From contig NZ_HG322954.1 in the NCBI RefSeq assembly GCF_000455325.1, positions 1 through 64,000 on the forward strand: a DNA stretch of 64,000 nt, given 5' to 3'. Positions 33,801-42,204 of this stretch are shown here, one piece after another. Position 1 is the first letter of the stretch; the number at the start of each line of letters is the position of its first letter. Source of the stretch: Mycolicibacterium septicum DSM 44393 (GTDB lineage Bacteria; Actinomycetota; Actinomycetes; Mycobacteriales; Mycobacteriaceae). The position numbers were made by a program, and so were the translations under genes. Under the pieces are notes generated by a model that saw only the letters and a list, made by a program, of their open reading frames with translations, was not told the origin of the DNA and did not search any database.

Positions 33801-36800
33801 TGTCCCGAGACGTCACCTTGGGCTACGCCTCCACTGTCGATCTGGCCCAAGGCCTCACCGCCGGACATAGCTGCCACATCGTCGGCGCGGCAGCCATGAC
33901 CCGTCAACTGCTCTACGTCGCGCTCACCCGCGGGCGCGCGGAAAACCACATCTACCTGTCCACCAGCGAGCAAGACCCGCACCGCATTCTGTCCACCAAA
34001 GTCACCCATCCCGAAACCGCCGTCGAAGCACTCTCGGCAGCCCTGGCCCGCGACGGCGCACAGGTCTCGGCGACCACCGCAGACCGCGAAGCCCGCGACC
34101 CGTTCGGCCGTCTTGCCGCCGCCTGCGACATGTACTACGACGCCGTCATCACCTTCACCGAACACCGACTCGGTGCCGCCGCTCTGGCGCGCCTCGATGA
34201 CGGTGTGGCCGCCATCCGCGCCGACATCCCCGAGTGCGCCGCCTGGCCCGCGCTGCGCGGGAAGCTGGCCACCATGGCCCTACAACACGGGGTCGACGAA
34301 ACACTGCGCCTCTACGATCAGCAGCTGCACCGCCGCGAACTACGCAGCGCCGGGCTGGTTGCGGCCGTCATGCACTACCGCATGGAATCGATCGATCCGT
34401 CACCGCCCGGGCCGCTGCGCTGGCTGTCGCCCATCCCCGACGAACTGCGCACCGAACCCGAGGTGGCCCGCTACCTGCAGCGTCGCCACGACCTGGTCAC
34501 CGACCTCGCCGAGCAGATCCGCGTCACCTGCGCTACCTGGACCGCGTCCACAACTCCCGTGTGGGCCAAAGCAATCTGGGCGGCCAGCCCGGCACTGGCC
34601 ACCGAGATCGCGGTGTTCCGCGCCGCCCACGGCGTCGCCGACACCGACACCCGCCTCACCGGGCCGCGCGCCATCTCGGTGCGCTCGCAGAAGATCCAAT
34701 CGCTTCTCGAAGAACGCGCCATCGGCGAAATAGGCCGCCAGGCACCCCAACTCGCCCAATTCGACGAACTTGTCGACTCCATCAATCCCCGGATCCGGGC
34801 AGACAGCTACTGGCCGCAGCTCGCGGCACGGCTGGTCCAAGCCGCCAAGATCCGCGCCGACCTTCCCGCCCTGCTCACCGAAGCCACTCGCGACGCCCCG
34901 CTGCCCGACGAACTGCCCGCCGCCGCGCTGTGGTGGCGCATCTCCCCGGTGCTCTCCCCCACCGCCCTGGACACCACCCATTCGCACCTGCGGCCCACCT
35001 GGATCAGCGACCTGCACGAGGTATTCGGCTCCGCTGCAGCCGAAGCCATCACTGCCGACATCGCCTGGCCCGCACTGGTGGGCGCCGTCGCCACCGTGGA
35101 CTCGCGGCACTGGTCCCCGCGTGACCTGCTGCACCTAGCCGCCGAACACCTCGCCGACGCTGACGCCCACGCCGAAAGCGAAGGCGCACCCCGCATCGGC
35201 ACACACGAATACGCGCGTCTGATCACCTACAGCGTCGAATTCCTCACCCACGCCGCCAAAACCCACGACACCACCATCCCGACCCCCGAGCACCCCCCGC
35301 TCTCGCCCGAGGAAGAAGAACTCGCCCCACCAGACCTCGCGGAAAGCGATCTACACCTCGAGCACCAACCGGACCCGGTCGACGCGAACCGGGACCTGCG
35401 CGAGCCAGGCCCCGATATCGAACCTGTCCCCGACCCACGCTCACCGGCCACCGACGAGTTCAGCGGCCTGCAATTCCACGAGCTGTCAACCACCCGACCC
35501 GCTCCACCCCTGGCGCCAGCGCTGGCCAATGTCCACGCCCTACGAAGCGAATACCTCGCCGCAACAACCGAATACACAGCTTTGGCCGGCCAGTGCCAGC
35601 ACGGCCAAGGCCCCGCAGTCATCGCCAACACCGACCGCATCCGCGACATGCGCGATCGCGCCGATGCCGATCGCCCCTACCTCGACGCCGTCATTGATGT
35701 CACCGAACAATGGGCCGACTCCGAAGCGCGCTACGACCAGGCCACACGCGCCGTCGCGCGCGCCCGCGAGCATTACGAACGTCTGAGCACCGATCCGGAC
35801 GCCGATTCAGGCGATGTTGACTCGGCCCGCTGGCACCTGCAACTGCTCGAATCCGAGGTTCCCGACACCACCCCGGCCGAAAAGTACTACCCGCTGCTCA
35901 CCGCAGCCCAAGCCGCCCGCGCCCATGCCGCCGGCGGCCCCGACAACGTCGTCAGCCACGCCGACGTCGACACCTACCTGGCCGGACTGCGCAGCGACGA
36001 CGACCACACCCTGGCAGCCAAACGCGCAGCGCTGGCCGAGCTGCGCGCGGATCTGTCTACCGCCGAAGCCGAAACCGCACGCGCCTACGCCGACGCCGAA
36101 ACCCGCACCGCCGAACACATCACCGACAACCTCGAGCTGCTGCACACCGAACTGCGAGTGCTCGAAACCACCACCAACTTCGACCCCACCCGCCCGCTAC
36201 CAGTTACCGCTCAGGATCTGGCCGGGCTATCCCCCGACACCGCATCAGCCCTAACGGCCATCGCGCACCTGCCGTTCACCGTCACACCGGTACGCGCCCT
36301 GCCCAGCCCAGACACCACCAACGCCATGCGCGCCCTGCACCACGCCGCCAGCGCCCAAGACCGAAAAGTCCTGTGGTGTGCCCCCACACCCCAAGCCGCA
36401 GACACCGCACGCGCCGACCAGCTCGCCGACACCGTCGCCACCTTGGCACACACGCACGCTCAGATCATTGAGAACACATGGACTCTGCCAACGGGCAGCC
36501 TCATCGTCATCGACGACGCCGCGACCGCCCGACCGCAGGTGCTCGCCGACCTCATCGACGCCGCCCACGAAGCCCGCGCCGGAGTCATCCTGCTCGACAC
36601 CTCCACCCAAGCCTGGCCACCCCAGCCCTCAACCCGCCTGATGGCCCTGCTGCAAACCGACATCCCCTGGGCACACACCCTTGACGCGCCCAAGGTCTAT
36701 GACCACGAACACCACACTCGAAGCGTCTTGACCCAAGGTCCACTGCACAGCCGGGTTGCTCCCGACCTGGACCCGATCCTCGCCCAAGCCGAACGCGTCC

Positions 36801-36958
36801 AACCCCACCTGCTCGACGACCACACCCGCGCTGCCATACGTCGCCGCCATGACCTCCGAGCCGCCAACCGCAACGCCTACAAACGCCACCAACAGATCAC
36901 CGCACTGCACACCTCGCCCACCGAGCAGAACATCGCTCGCGATATCACCGACCAGTAG
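30899..36958 (+). CDS. MobF (TrwC/TraA-like) relaxase-helicase
   Basis: 2019-residue conjugative relaxase that nicks oriT, stays bound to the 5' end and unwinds the strand. The N-terminal tyrosines are in STLSDYYSVKGEAPGQWMG, and the MobF motif YDLACSPVKSFSAMWAVAP follows. The metal-binding HxH is HTHLVIS at 282-284, later than usual because of an insertion near 110-200. RecD-type helicase: Walker A PAGSGKTTAM near 620, Walker B MIIIDEVGKAG near 750. The C-terminal 900 residues have coiled coil and a degenerate second ATPase-like fold (SLIVIDDAATA). A 35-residue segment occurs twice (near 131 and 694). ATG or a GTG two codons earlier are possible starts. Confidence 0.9.
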   Translation: MHKISSGDGYLYLVRQVAASDATHRGRSTLSDYYSVKGEAPGQWMGSGLAALSQPSTGLAMSEQTITDVWTVAPGSEVTEDQMKALFGEGIHPNASKITKYLTARGAGSGPAQKATKLGGKFRIYADPPFVAALSQAYQDHNVAAGLSPFTKLEPDVKATIKTELARAWFVEEYGRPPGDDRELSGYIARIHRPAKVAVAAYDLACSPVKSFSAMWAVAPLPVAQILEDCHHAAVKDVLAEIERSVALTRMGTNGAAQVDTEGVIATAWTHRDSRAGDPDLHTHLVISAKVSTIDHNGVRRWLSLDGQPLHHMMVSLSELYNTRLEHHTTQRLGWVFAETEAPARGKRPVREIVGVPTELLKMWSSRRAAIETRTAELAKEFQNNHGREPTAIELLDLSQQATLETREAKHDPMSLAEQRAKWRTQAVELVGHRGLAAMLREVNAAKPEQVQKIDQEWVHSAADSVIAVVAEGRAHWQRHHVLAEAQRYVRTRGYAAIAPSDLVERITETALSEPFSVPHARVGDTDVGEPKLLRRRDGTSVYHRHGRDQFTSKEMRAAEQRIITAARATGSRRASQTDIDLALADSAARGKPLNAGQQALVQEMAAGDRQLILALAPAGSGKTTAMAALSHAWRSSGGNVIGLAPTAVAAIELAADLNAETDTVAKYVHTVAGETLRNGAAPKRGRRPSFSAALSAAYQQHNAEAGRDRHAALPDEVKAAIKARVQAEYRDSEPRVPSWFHKINAKTMIIIDEVGKAGTLDLDAVIAHAQAKGACIRTVGDDGQLASPSAGGVLRDIAHETDTLTLSELVRFRSESEAAATLALRAGDPAALGFYIDHHRVHVGADSTAADMAYSAWRSDMKAGRDSLLLAPTNEVVDELNARARRDRLADAGITRIGREAILSDGLAASAGDIIKTRKNSRWLSIGPRDFVRNGYRYRIERICTDGSLVVTHLGSKKRLTLPADYVSRDVTLGYASTVDLAQGLTAGHSCHIVGAAAMTRQLLYVALTRGRAENHIYLSTSEQDPHRILSTKVTHPETAVEALSAALARDGAQVSATTADREARDPFGRLAAACDMYYDAVITFTEHRLGAAALARLDDGVAAIRADIPECAAWPALRGKLATMALQHGVDETLRLYDQQLHRRELRSAGLVAAVMHYRMESIDPSPPGPLRWLSPIPDELRTEPEVARYLQRRHDLVTDLAEQIRVTCATWTASTTPVWAKAIWAASPALATEIAVFRAAHGVADTDTRLTGPRAISVRSQKIQSLLEERAIGEIGRQAPQLAQFDELVDSINPRIRADSYWPQLAARLVQAAKIRADLPALLTEATRDAPLPDELPAAALWWRISPVLSPTALDTTHSHLRPTWISDLHEVFGSAAAEAITADIAWPALVGAVATVDSRHWSPRDLLHLAAEHLADADAHAESEGAPRIGTHEYARLITYSVEFLTHAAKTHDTTIPTPEHPPLSPEEEELAPPDLAESDLHLEHQPDPVDANRDLREPGPDIEPVPDPRSPATDEFSGLQFHELSTTRPAPPLAPALANVHALRSEYLAATTEYTALAGQCQHGQGPAVIANTDRIRDMRDRADADRPYLDAVIDVTEQWADSEARYDQATRAVARAREHYERLSTDPDADSGDVDSARWHLQLLESEVPDTTPAEKYYPLLTAAQAARAHAAGGPDNVVSHADVDTYLAGLRSDDDHTLAAKRAALAELRADLSTAEAETARAYADAETRTAEHITDNLELLHTELRVLETTTNFDPTRPLPVTAQDLAGLSPDTASALTAIAHLPFTVTPVRALPSPDTTNAMRALHHAASAQDRKVLWCAPTPQAADTARADQLADTVATLAHTHAQIIENTWTLPTGSLIVIDDAATARPQVLADLIDAAHEARAGVILLDTSTQAWPPQPSTRLMALLQTDIPWAHTLDAPKVYDHEHHTRSVLTQGPLHSRVAPDLDPILAQAERVQPHLLDDHTRAAIRRRHDLRAANRNAYKRHQQITALHTSPTEQNIARDITDQ

Positions 36959-37043
36959 ACAAGGGTGAATTCGCGAACGCGCCGAAAACTCACACTTGGG
37001 CGTGTCGCGTGCGTTCCCCGATCAGTCGATACCGTGACTGCCC

Positions 37044-37397
37044 ATGGACGATCCGACTGACCTTCGCAACTTCGACATTCGTGTCGCCGACGATTTCGAC
37101 ATCGTCGGCACGCTCGGCGCTGCTGCGGCGCATGAGGTTCACACCGGACAGACCGCAGCAACTCCGGGACGTGCCCGGCTCTTTGAGGTGCTTGACGAAG
37201 CTGGACGCGGGCTGGCGGGTACGGCGCGGGCCCTCGCAATGTCCGCCAAAGCCGAAGAACTGCTTGCCAACCGCCGACCCGACGACGAGGCAAGCATGGC
37301 CCGACGTGACGAACGCAAGGAGGCCCTGCGCCGCGGCGCGCAGCTGGCCCGCGACGTAGACGGGCTTTCCGACGGGTCGCAGGAACGATCGGAGTGA
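37044..37397 (+). CDS. small charged helical protein
   Basis: 117 residues, beginning MDDPTDLRNFDIRVADDFDI, then helical (RARLFEVLDEAGRGLAGTAR, ALRRGAQLARDVDGLSDGSQ). A TACCGT -10-like element lies eight bases before the ATG, so it may be leaderless. Its position after the relaxase suggests an accessory of DNA processing. No family was recognised. Confidence 0.5.
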   Translation: MDDPTDLRNFDIRVADDFDIVGTLGAAAAHEVHTGQTAATPGRARLFEVLDEAGRGLAGTARALAMSAKAEELLANRRPDDEASMARRDERKEALRRGAQLARDVDGLSDGSQERSE

Positions 37398-37461
37398 TCC
37401 GTGGATTTCATTGCCCCGGGAGGGACGCCTAGCTGACGAAACCCCTCAACCCTTCTGTCCG

Positions 37462-37509
37462 GCGGTGTAGGTAATTGGGGTAAAAATTCACCCCGCATAC
37501 CTACACCGC
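37462..37509. repeat. 12-bp-arm inverted repeat with nested dyad
   Basis: Arms GCGGTGTAGGTA and TACCTACACCGC are perfect, separated by 24 bases that themselves contain GGGGT ... ACCCC. It lies between two convergent genes, so a bidirectional terminator is the plain reading, but there is no T run. The arms repeat the GGTGTAGG motif seen before the relaxase and coupling-protein genes, so a protein-binding or transfer site is an alternative. Confidence 0.6.
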
Positions 37510-37573
37510 GGTGGATCGACTTGCCCGCTGCGGCCTATCGCGAAGTGACCGCCGGTCGTATGCCGACTGGTCG

Positions 37574-38374
37574 CTAGGGGCTATGGAGTCCCGAATCGGT
37601 GTCCCAGTAGGTTGCGTCGTCCTCGTTCAGCGATGGAAGAGGCCAGATCCCGTAATGTTTGCGCACCGCCGCGACTGCGTTGCGGAATGCATCGTCGCTG
37701 AGTCGGCGTTCCTCAGGATCGGCCCACTTATCGCCAAAACGTAACTCGCTCGAGGTGATGCCGAGAAGCTCCAGCGGAAGCGGGTGGCGTGCGCCGCTGG
37801 CCGAGCAGAGTTCGATGCGGTACTCACCCCTGTAGTCGTAGCCGACGCGACGGTGCTCCGAATCGAACAGCATCTTGCCGTGATGCCGCTCCAGCGTGTA
37901 CACCACGATCCGCTCGCCGGTCACGCAATTGTCGAATTCGGCCGCCTCAGGTTCCAGAGAACCAGGGCTATGTCGATACTCCCGCGGTATCGGGATGTTG
38001 TTCCGTTCAGCGATGTAGCCACTGCAGTCGGTCCGTGTGTGAACCCACTCCTGTTGTTCCTGCGCAACAGGGCGGTAGATCGACTTCATCTCTGCGGCCG
38101 CGAACTTCCTGCGGCGGTCGTCGTCGAGCTTTATTCGAGCGAACAACGTCGGCCAGATTCCCGCTTTCACCAGGTCGCCGACACGGTTGCGCGAAACCGA
38201 CAAGATTTCGCCGATCGCCTTGTCCGACAACCCTTGCTCACGCAGCCCATACGCCAGCGCGCCTGTGACGCAGTAGGTGACCGTACTGGCCATGGATTCG
38301 CGCAGGCGCGCTTCGGCCAGAATCTGGCCAGCCTGCGCGATCATGGCCGCCCGACGCTCCTCGACGTTCTCCAT
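37574..38374 (-). CDS. HTH protein, possible transfer accessory
   Basis: 266 residues. The N-terminal helical part contains a helix-turn-helix, REQGLSDKAIGEILSVSRNR followed by VGDLVKAGIWP (about residues 46-76). The rest is a mixed fold without known motifs (GERIVVYTLERHHGKMLFDS, YDYRGEYRIELCSASGARHP). It is divergent from the coupling-protein gene and convergent with the 117-aa gene. The ATG MENVEERRAAM was chosen because upstream codons read as non-protein. It may regulate the neighbouring transfer genes. Confidence 0.55.
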   Translation of the reverse strand: MENVEERRAAMIAQAGQILAEARLRESMASTVTYCVTGALAYGLREQGLSDKAIGEILSVSRNRVGDLVKAGIWPTLFARIKLDDDRRRKFAAAEMKSIYRPVAQEQQEWVHTRTDCSGYIAERNNIPIPREYRHSPGSLEPEAAEFDNCVTGERIVVYTLERHHGKMLFDSEHRRVGYDYRGEYRIELCSASGARHPLPLELLGITSSELRFGDKWADPEERRLSDDAFRNAVAAVRKHYGIWPLPSLNEDDATYWDTDSGLHSP

Positions 38375-38509
38375 GCAGCACAGCGTACGTGTGCACTCGC
38401 CCGGTGCATTGCATTTCGTGAGTGCAGTTGGGCGCATGTTGCGGCGTTCGCCCACCTGGCCCCCACCGTCGGGGCTGGGTGTTGCGCCTTGCGGGAACAG
38501 GGAACTGGA

Positions 38510-38519
38510 GGTGTAGGGG
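38510..38519 (+). repeat. GGTGTAGGGG motif, second copy
   Basis: Exact copy of the decamer at 30825, 34 bp before the coupling-protein start and upstream of its TACGGT -10-like element. Confidence 0.45.
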
Positions 38520-38552
38520 AATGTCGCCCCGATCGCGCTACGGTTCGAGCAC

Positions 38553-39980
38553 ATGACCTCCCTCGATGACTACACCCCATATTGCGGTCTCAAGTTCGAC
38601 GATCGTGACCGGCCGGTGAAGGTCGACACCGCTCCGCACATCTGCGTATCGGCTCCAACCGGGGTCGGAAAGACCAGGCGCATCTTCGGGCCGGCAGCCC
38701 TCCTCCATCCCGGTCCAGTCGTGAATGTTTCTTCTAAGCCCGATGCGGCCAAGCTGCTGTTTCAGCGTCGGCTGGGGGGCATCCGTGGCGTTCTGGACTT
38801 CTCAGCCAAGGGGAATCCGGTGTGGCCGATAGGAGTTCGCACCATGGTTTCCGATCCCACAGCCAACATCAAGACCGCTGACGAGGCGCTCACAGTCGCC
38901 GAAACCATGCTCGCCACTGGCGGCGTCGGGTTCGGCGGGGTCACCTCAGGGGCCACCGTGAGTGCCGGCGGACTCTGGGAGTCGACAGCATCAGCACCAC
39001 TGGCGGCCCTGCTCTACGCCGCCAGTCCCAAAGGCAACGGTCTCGGAATGCCGTGGGTGCTCAACGCCGCCGAGAACTACGGCCTGCCCGATCCCGCCGC
39101 TGACTCCGGCTCCGGCCCCGCCGCGCTGCAACCCGCCCAAGTTCCTCCCGAATCCTGGATGGCCGCAGTTGAATGGTGCCCACACGCCATGCTCACCGAC
39201 CCGCTGGTCAGCATGCTCGCCATGGACCCACGAATGCGTGACAGTGTCGCGATCACCGCGCGAAAAGCGATCAAACCGTGGCTACGACTCGGGTTGGCCA
39301 CCCAAGCCAACGACAACCGCGACGTCGACCCGATCCAGCAACTCGACATCCACAATTTCGACGTGCGCATGCTCGATGATCCCCAGACCACCATCTGCGT
39401 GATCGCCCCCCACACCGGTGCTGTCGCCGGCGTGGCGGTCGCACTGATCGATTCGATCATCCGCCACTTCGAGAACAAGGCCGCCAACGACGAACTCACC
39501 GAACCATTGCTGCTGCAGCTCGGCGAGGTCTGCAACTCCTGCCCGCTGCCCGGACTGCTCAACTACGTCGGTGCCGCCCGCGGCAGCGGTATCCGCATCC
39601 AGGCCGAGGTCCAAGCCTCCAGCCAATTCGATCACGTCTTCGGCCCGAAATACGCCGACGCATTACGCGACATCTTCCCAGGATTCCTCATCATGCGCGG
39701 TGCCCATGAACGACACCTGCTCGAACAGGCCTCACACTGGGAAGGTCTGTCCACCCGGCGCACCGAGGCGTACGAACCTCAGTCCGGCAGCCGTGGCCAA
39801 TCGTCGGTGTTCGGCGCGCAAATCGAATGGCAGGAATTCCTGCCGCAGGATCTCAACGAAGCCCGGCTCGTCGTGAAGGGTACCGGCGGCGAACGAGTAT
39901 GGATTCCCGACTGGTCCGACTTCCTCAAGATTTACGACCAAGCGGTCAAAGCGCGCGTCGCGCGCGCCTCGTCCAAATAG
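38553..39980 (+). CDS. type IV coupling protein-like ATPase (VirD4/TraG/TcpA type)
   Basis: 475-residue P-loop ATPase that links the relaxosome to the secretion channel. Walker A is SAPTGVGKTRR (Lys40); the segment GPVVNVSSKPDAAKLL after it and GLLNYVGAARGSGIRIQAEV, with the following DALRDIFPGFLIMRGAHE, fit the VirD4/TraG family. Walker B is likely EPLLLQLGEVCNS. There are no N-terminal membrane helices, so this is a soluble form that must dock through another protein. A TACGGT element eight bases before the ATG suggests a leaderless transcript. A 14-bp palindrome downstream may terminate it. Confidence 0.8.
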   Translation: MTSLDDYTPYCGLKFDDRDRPVKVDTAPHICVSAPTGVGKTRRIFGPAALLHPGPVVNVSSKPDAAKLLFQRRLGGIRGVLDFSAKGNPVWPIGVRTMVSDPTANIKTADEALTVAETMLATGGVGFGGVTSGATVSAGGLWESTASAPLAALLYAASPKGNGLGMPWVLNAAENYGLPDPAADSGSGPAALQPAQVPPESWMAAVEWCPHAMLTDPLVSMLAMDPRMRDSVAITARKAIKPWLRLGLATQANDNRDVDPIQQLDIHNFDVRMLDDPQTTICVIAPHTGAVAGVAVALIDSIIRHFENKAANDELTEPLLLQLGEVCNSCPLPGLLNYVGAARGSGIRIQAEVQASSQFDHVFGPKYADALRDIFPGFLIMRGAHERHLLEQASHWEGLSTRRTEAYEPQSGSRGQSSVFGAQIEWQEFLPQDLNEARLVVKGTGGERVWIPDWSDFLKIYDQAVKARVARASSK

Positions 39981-40071
39981 CAGGCGACGGGCTACCTTTG
40001 GGAGGCATGCGTGGCTGCGAGCTAGGTTCAAACCGCACCGCCATGCTTGCTCGGGGGGTGCGGCAATCCGG

Positions 40072-40085
40072 GGCACCCGGGTGCC
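40072..40085. terminator. perfect palindrome between convergent genes
   Basis: GGCACCCGGGTGCC abuts the stop codon of the minus-strand HEPN-like gene and lies 92 bp after the coupling-protein stop. It probably acts as a bidirectional terminator, though no T run follows. Confidence 0.45.
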
Positions 40086-41195
40086 TTACACCCGACTAGG
40101 GCCATAACGCGAGTTAAAAATCTCCGGTCGTGTGGCACGAGACCAGAAGCACATCAGCGGTTCAGCAGAACCGGGCGGCGTCGGTAGTGGGAAGACACGT
40201 TCGACAAGCGCCAACGCTGCGCGGAAAGCCGCCTCCCACTCGGGGTAGCGTACTTCGATCCCCTCGTGAACGGCGTTGTTGCGCCTGCGCACGAGATCGG
40301 CATGGAAGTTCGCCGGGAGCTCGTCGCGCAGTGCGGTTGCCTTTCCTCCAAGTGTTTTGGCGTCCGCGAGAGTCTTGCGTCGTTTCGGGTCAGCTTCGTT
40401 GGCGAGTAGGTCGTCGATCCGTTTGGTCGCGGCAAGCTCTGCTGCGGTAGCGGCATCAATAACTGCCCGGCGTAGCTGGTCGGCATTCTGGAGGGCACGG
40501 GCGTCGCGCAACAGTCTCCAGGCCAATGGCGGTGTCGTCGCTGCGAGCGCCGCACAACCCTGCAGGATTTCGGGCGTCACACCGATGACACGCTCGGGCC
40601 CCCGTATCACCGTGCCCCCGACCTTCACCTCATGCCGTGCCCCGCTGTAATCGTCGACGGCCCATATCGACGTCCTGGTGTGAGGGTTTAGCCAATCGTC
40701 ACCTTCTTGACCAAGTTGTGTGAGTCGCTGGTTGGTGCAGATCTCCAGCCACGTTCGGACGTTTTCCCACCAGGTGTCGATGTGGTGCAGGATCTGTTGT
40801 GCGAGAAGCTCCTGGCCCCACTCGGCACGTATCGTCGGGTCGATTTGCGCGGCGCGGGCGTGAACGCTGAACGCGATGCGTTTGATGGCAACACCTTTGA
40901 AGCCCAGTGCCTCGTGCCTGGAATGGGTGCCCCATTGTTCATCGGCTGTTCGCGGTGTGGCCGTCCAGTCGGGCGGAGGAGCAAGGAAATTTGCGAGCCC
41001 GGACTCGACGGCCGGTGTTGCTGGCAGGCGCAGTGTGACAGGCAGGATGCCGTCGTCGGTAACCAGGCATGTTGTGTAGCTGGGCCGCGCGGAAAGTAGC
41101 TCAACTTCGGCTAGTAGTGGCAGATCGAGGTCATACCACCACTGAAGATGGACGTCTTCGTCCTCGTTCGGTGAGCCATTGTCCTCGTCAGGCAT
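40086..41195 (-). CDS. HEPN-like C-terminal domain protein
   Basis: 369 residues. The C terminus has a HEPN-type helical end with the RNase motif Rx4H (RRRNNAVHEG), followed by YPEWEAAFRAALALVERVF, as in HEPN RNases that cut RNA during defence or toxin action. The N-terminal 250 residues are a mixed fold resembling the sensor part of ApeA-like proteins, without firm motifs (LGFKGVAIKRIAFSVHARAA). The start used follows a TACGGT -10-like element; an ATG 25 codons upstream is possible. It is the last gene of the transfer operon direction, after a PLD-like gene. A defence or abortive role is inference. Confidence 0.55.
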   Translation of the reverse strand: MPDEDNGSPNEDEDVHLQWWYDLDLPLLAEVELLSARPSYTTCLVTDDGILPVTLRLPATPAVESGLANFLAPPPDWTATPRTADEQWGTHSRHEALGFKGVAIKRIAFSVHARAAQIDPTIRAEWGQELLAQQILHHIDTWWENVRTWLEICTNQRLTQLGQEGDDWLNPHTRTSIWAVDDYSGARHEVKVGGTVIRGPERVIGVTPEILQGCAALAATTPPLAWRLLRDARALQNADQLRRAVIDAATAAELAATKRIDDLLANEADPKRRKTLADAKTLGGKATALRDELPANFHADLVRRRNNAVHEGIEVRYPEWEAAFRAALALVERVFPLPTPPGSAEPLMCFWSRATRPEIFNSRYGPSRV

Positions 41196-41306
41196 CCCGA
41201 AACCGTACCCAAGTCGGACAGGCCGCGTCGCGGCATTTTCAGTGCCCAGCTGTCGTCCCGACATCGGCATGGTTGGGTCGTCCTCGTGCCGAGGTGGGCC
41301 GCCGCT

Positions 41307-42161
41307 CTAATGGTCGTCGTCGTCCGGATCGCTTTCGTCGGCGCGGGCCTCTGCTCGGTAAGCCTCCCACTGTGCGATTTCGTCCGAAGTGGGGCCGGGC
41401 TCCTCGATGTAGACCAGGCTCGGTTCCGGACCTGCCGCCTGGGTGGATATCGGTTCGGAGTCTGTAATCAGGGACCGTATGAAATCTGTCGCGTGGTATA
41501 CGAGCTGATCATCGGTGCAGGCCATGCCTAGCTCCAGATGCAAGCGTGATGTGTTGCTCCAGTTGGCTGAACCGCACCAGACCTGCTGGGGGATGAAGTG
41601 TGTCTCTTCGAAGGATGGAGCGTCACCGGGATCGATCACCCACCGCTGGATCTCACCCAGAACCAGCAGCTTGGTGTGCAGCAACGGCTTCGTCACTGGA
41701 GGTTGCTGCTGGCGCCACCCGTACACGCGCACAGGTCCGACGCCGTACTCATACCGCGGTTCCTCGCCAGAGAGAACGAGGTCTTCTTCATCGGCGGGGA
41801 AATCATCCGGCCGATGCCGGCCGAGGCGAAGCGCAGTGTTGGGCATGCGCCTGCGGCCGTTGATCAGCTGGTCGGGCACGATGCCGACCTCGTTCTTGTC
41901 GACAACGATGCAGCTCCACATCTGGGCCAGCCGATCAGCAACCTCCCTGCTGCCCAGCCACGGAACGCACCCGATAGCTGCTGGCCACCGCGCACCCTTC
42001 ACACGTTCGACAGCCAGGTGCTCATCGAGGAGTTCGCACAGCCCATCGACCACGTTCCCGGCGAACCACGCTCGCCACCCAGCGCCGTCGGGCCCCCACG
42101 CCTGCGGGTTACCCGAGAACCAACTGAAAACATCGCGATCACCCAGCGGAGTCAGTGCCAT
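41307..42161 (-). CDS. phospholipase D-like (PLDc) protein
   Basis: 284 residues. It carries one PLD half-motif: LLHTKLLVLGEIQ (HxK present, the usual Asp replaced by Gly), then WCGSANWSNTSRLHLELGMA with the Gly-Ser-Ala-Asn of the family. Single-motif PLD proteins work as dimers and include nucleases such as Nuc and several defence effectors; here nuclease rather than lipase is likely. The acidic tail ends DESDPDDDDH. It lies just upstream of the HEPN-like gene on the same strand, so the two may form a two-gene module. The Asp-to-Gly change may lower activity. Confidence 0.65.
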   Translation of the reverse strand: MALTPLGDRDVFSWFSGNPQAWGPDGAGWRAWFAGNVVDGLCELLDEHLAVERVKGARWPAAIGCVPWLGSREVADRLAQMWSCIVVDKNEVGIVPDQLINGRRRMPNTALRLGRHRPDDFPADEEDLVLSGEEPRYEYGVGPVRVYGWRQQQPPVTKPLLHTKLLVLGEIQRWVIDPGDAPSFEETHFIPQQVWCGSANWSNTSRLHLELGMACTDDQLVYHATDFIRSLITDSEPISTQAAGPEPSLVYIEEPGPTSDEIAQWEAYRAEARADESDPDDDDH

Positions 42162-42204
42162 CCGTCCATTCTCGGTGTGCCCGTTCCACGCTCAGCGCGT
42201 GGAT

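Noticed and set aside
40011-40063. tRNA-like T-loop (GGTTCAAACC) followed by GCACCGCCA
   Set aside because: Arms around TTCAAAC do not pair, and no acceptor or anticodon stem could be drawn.
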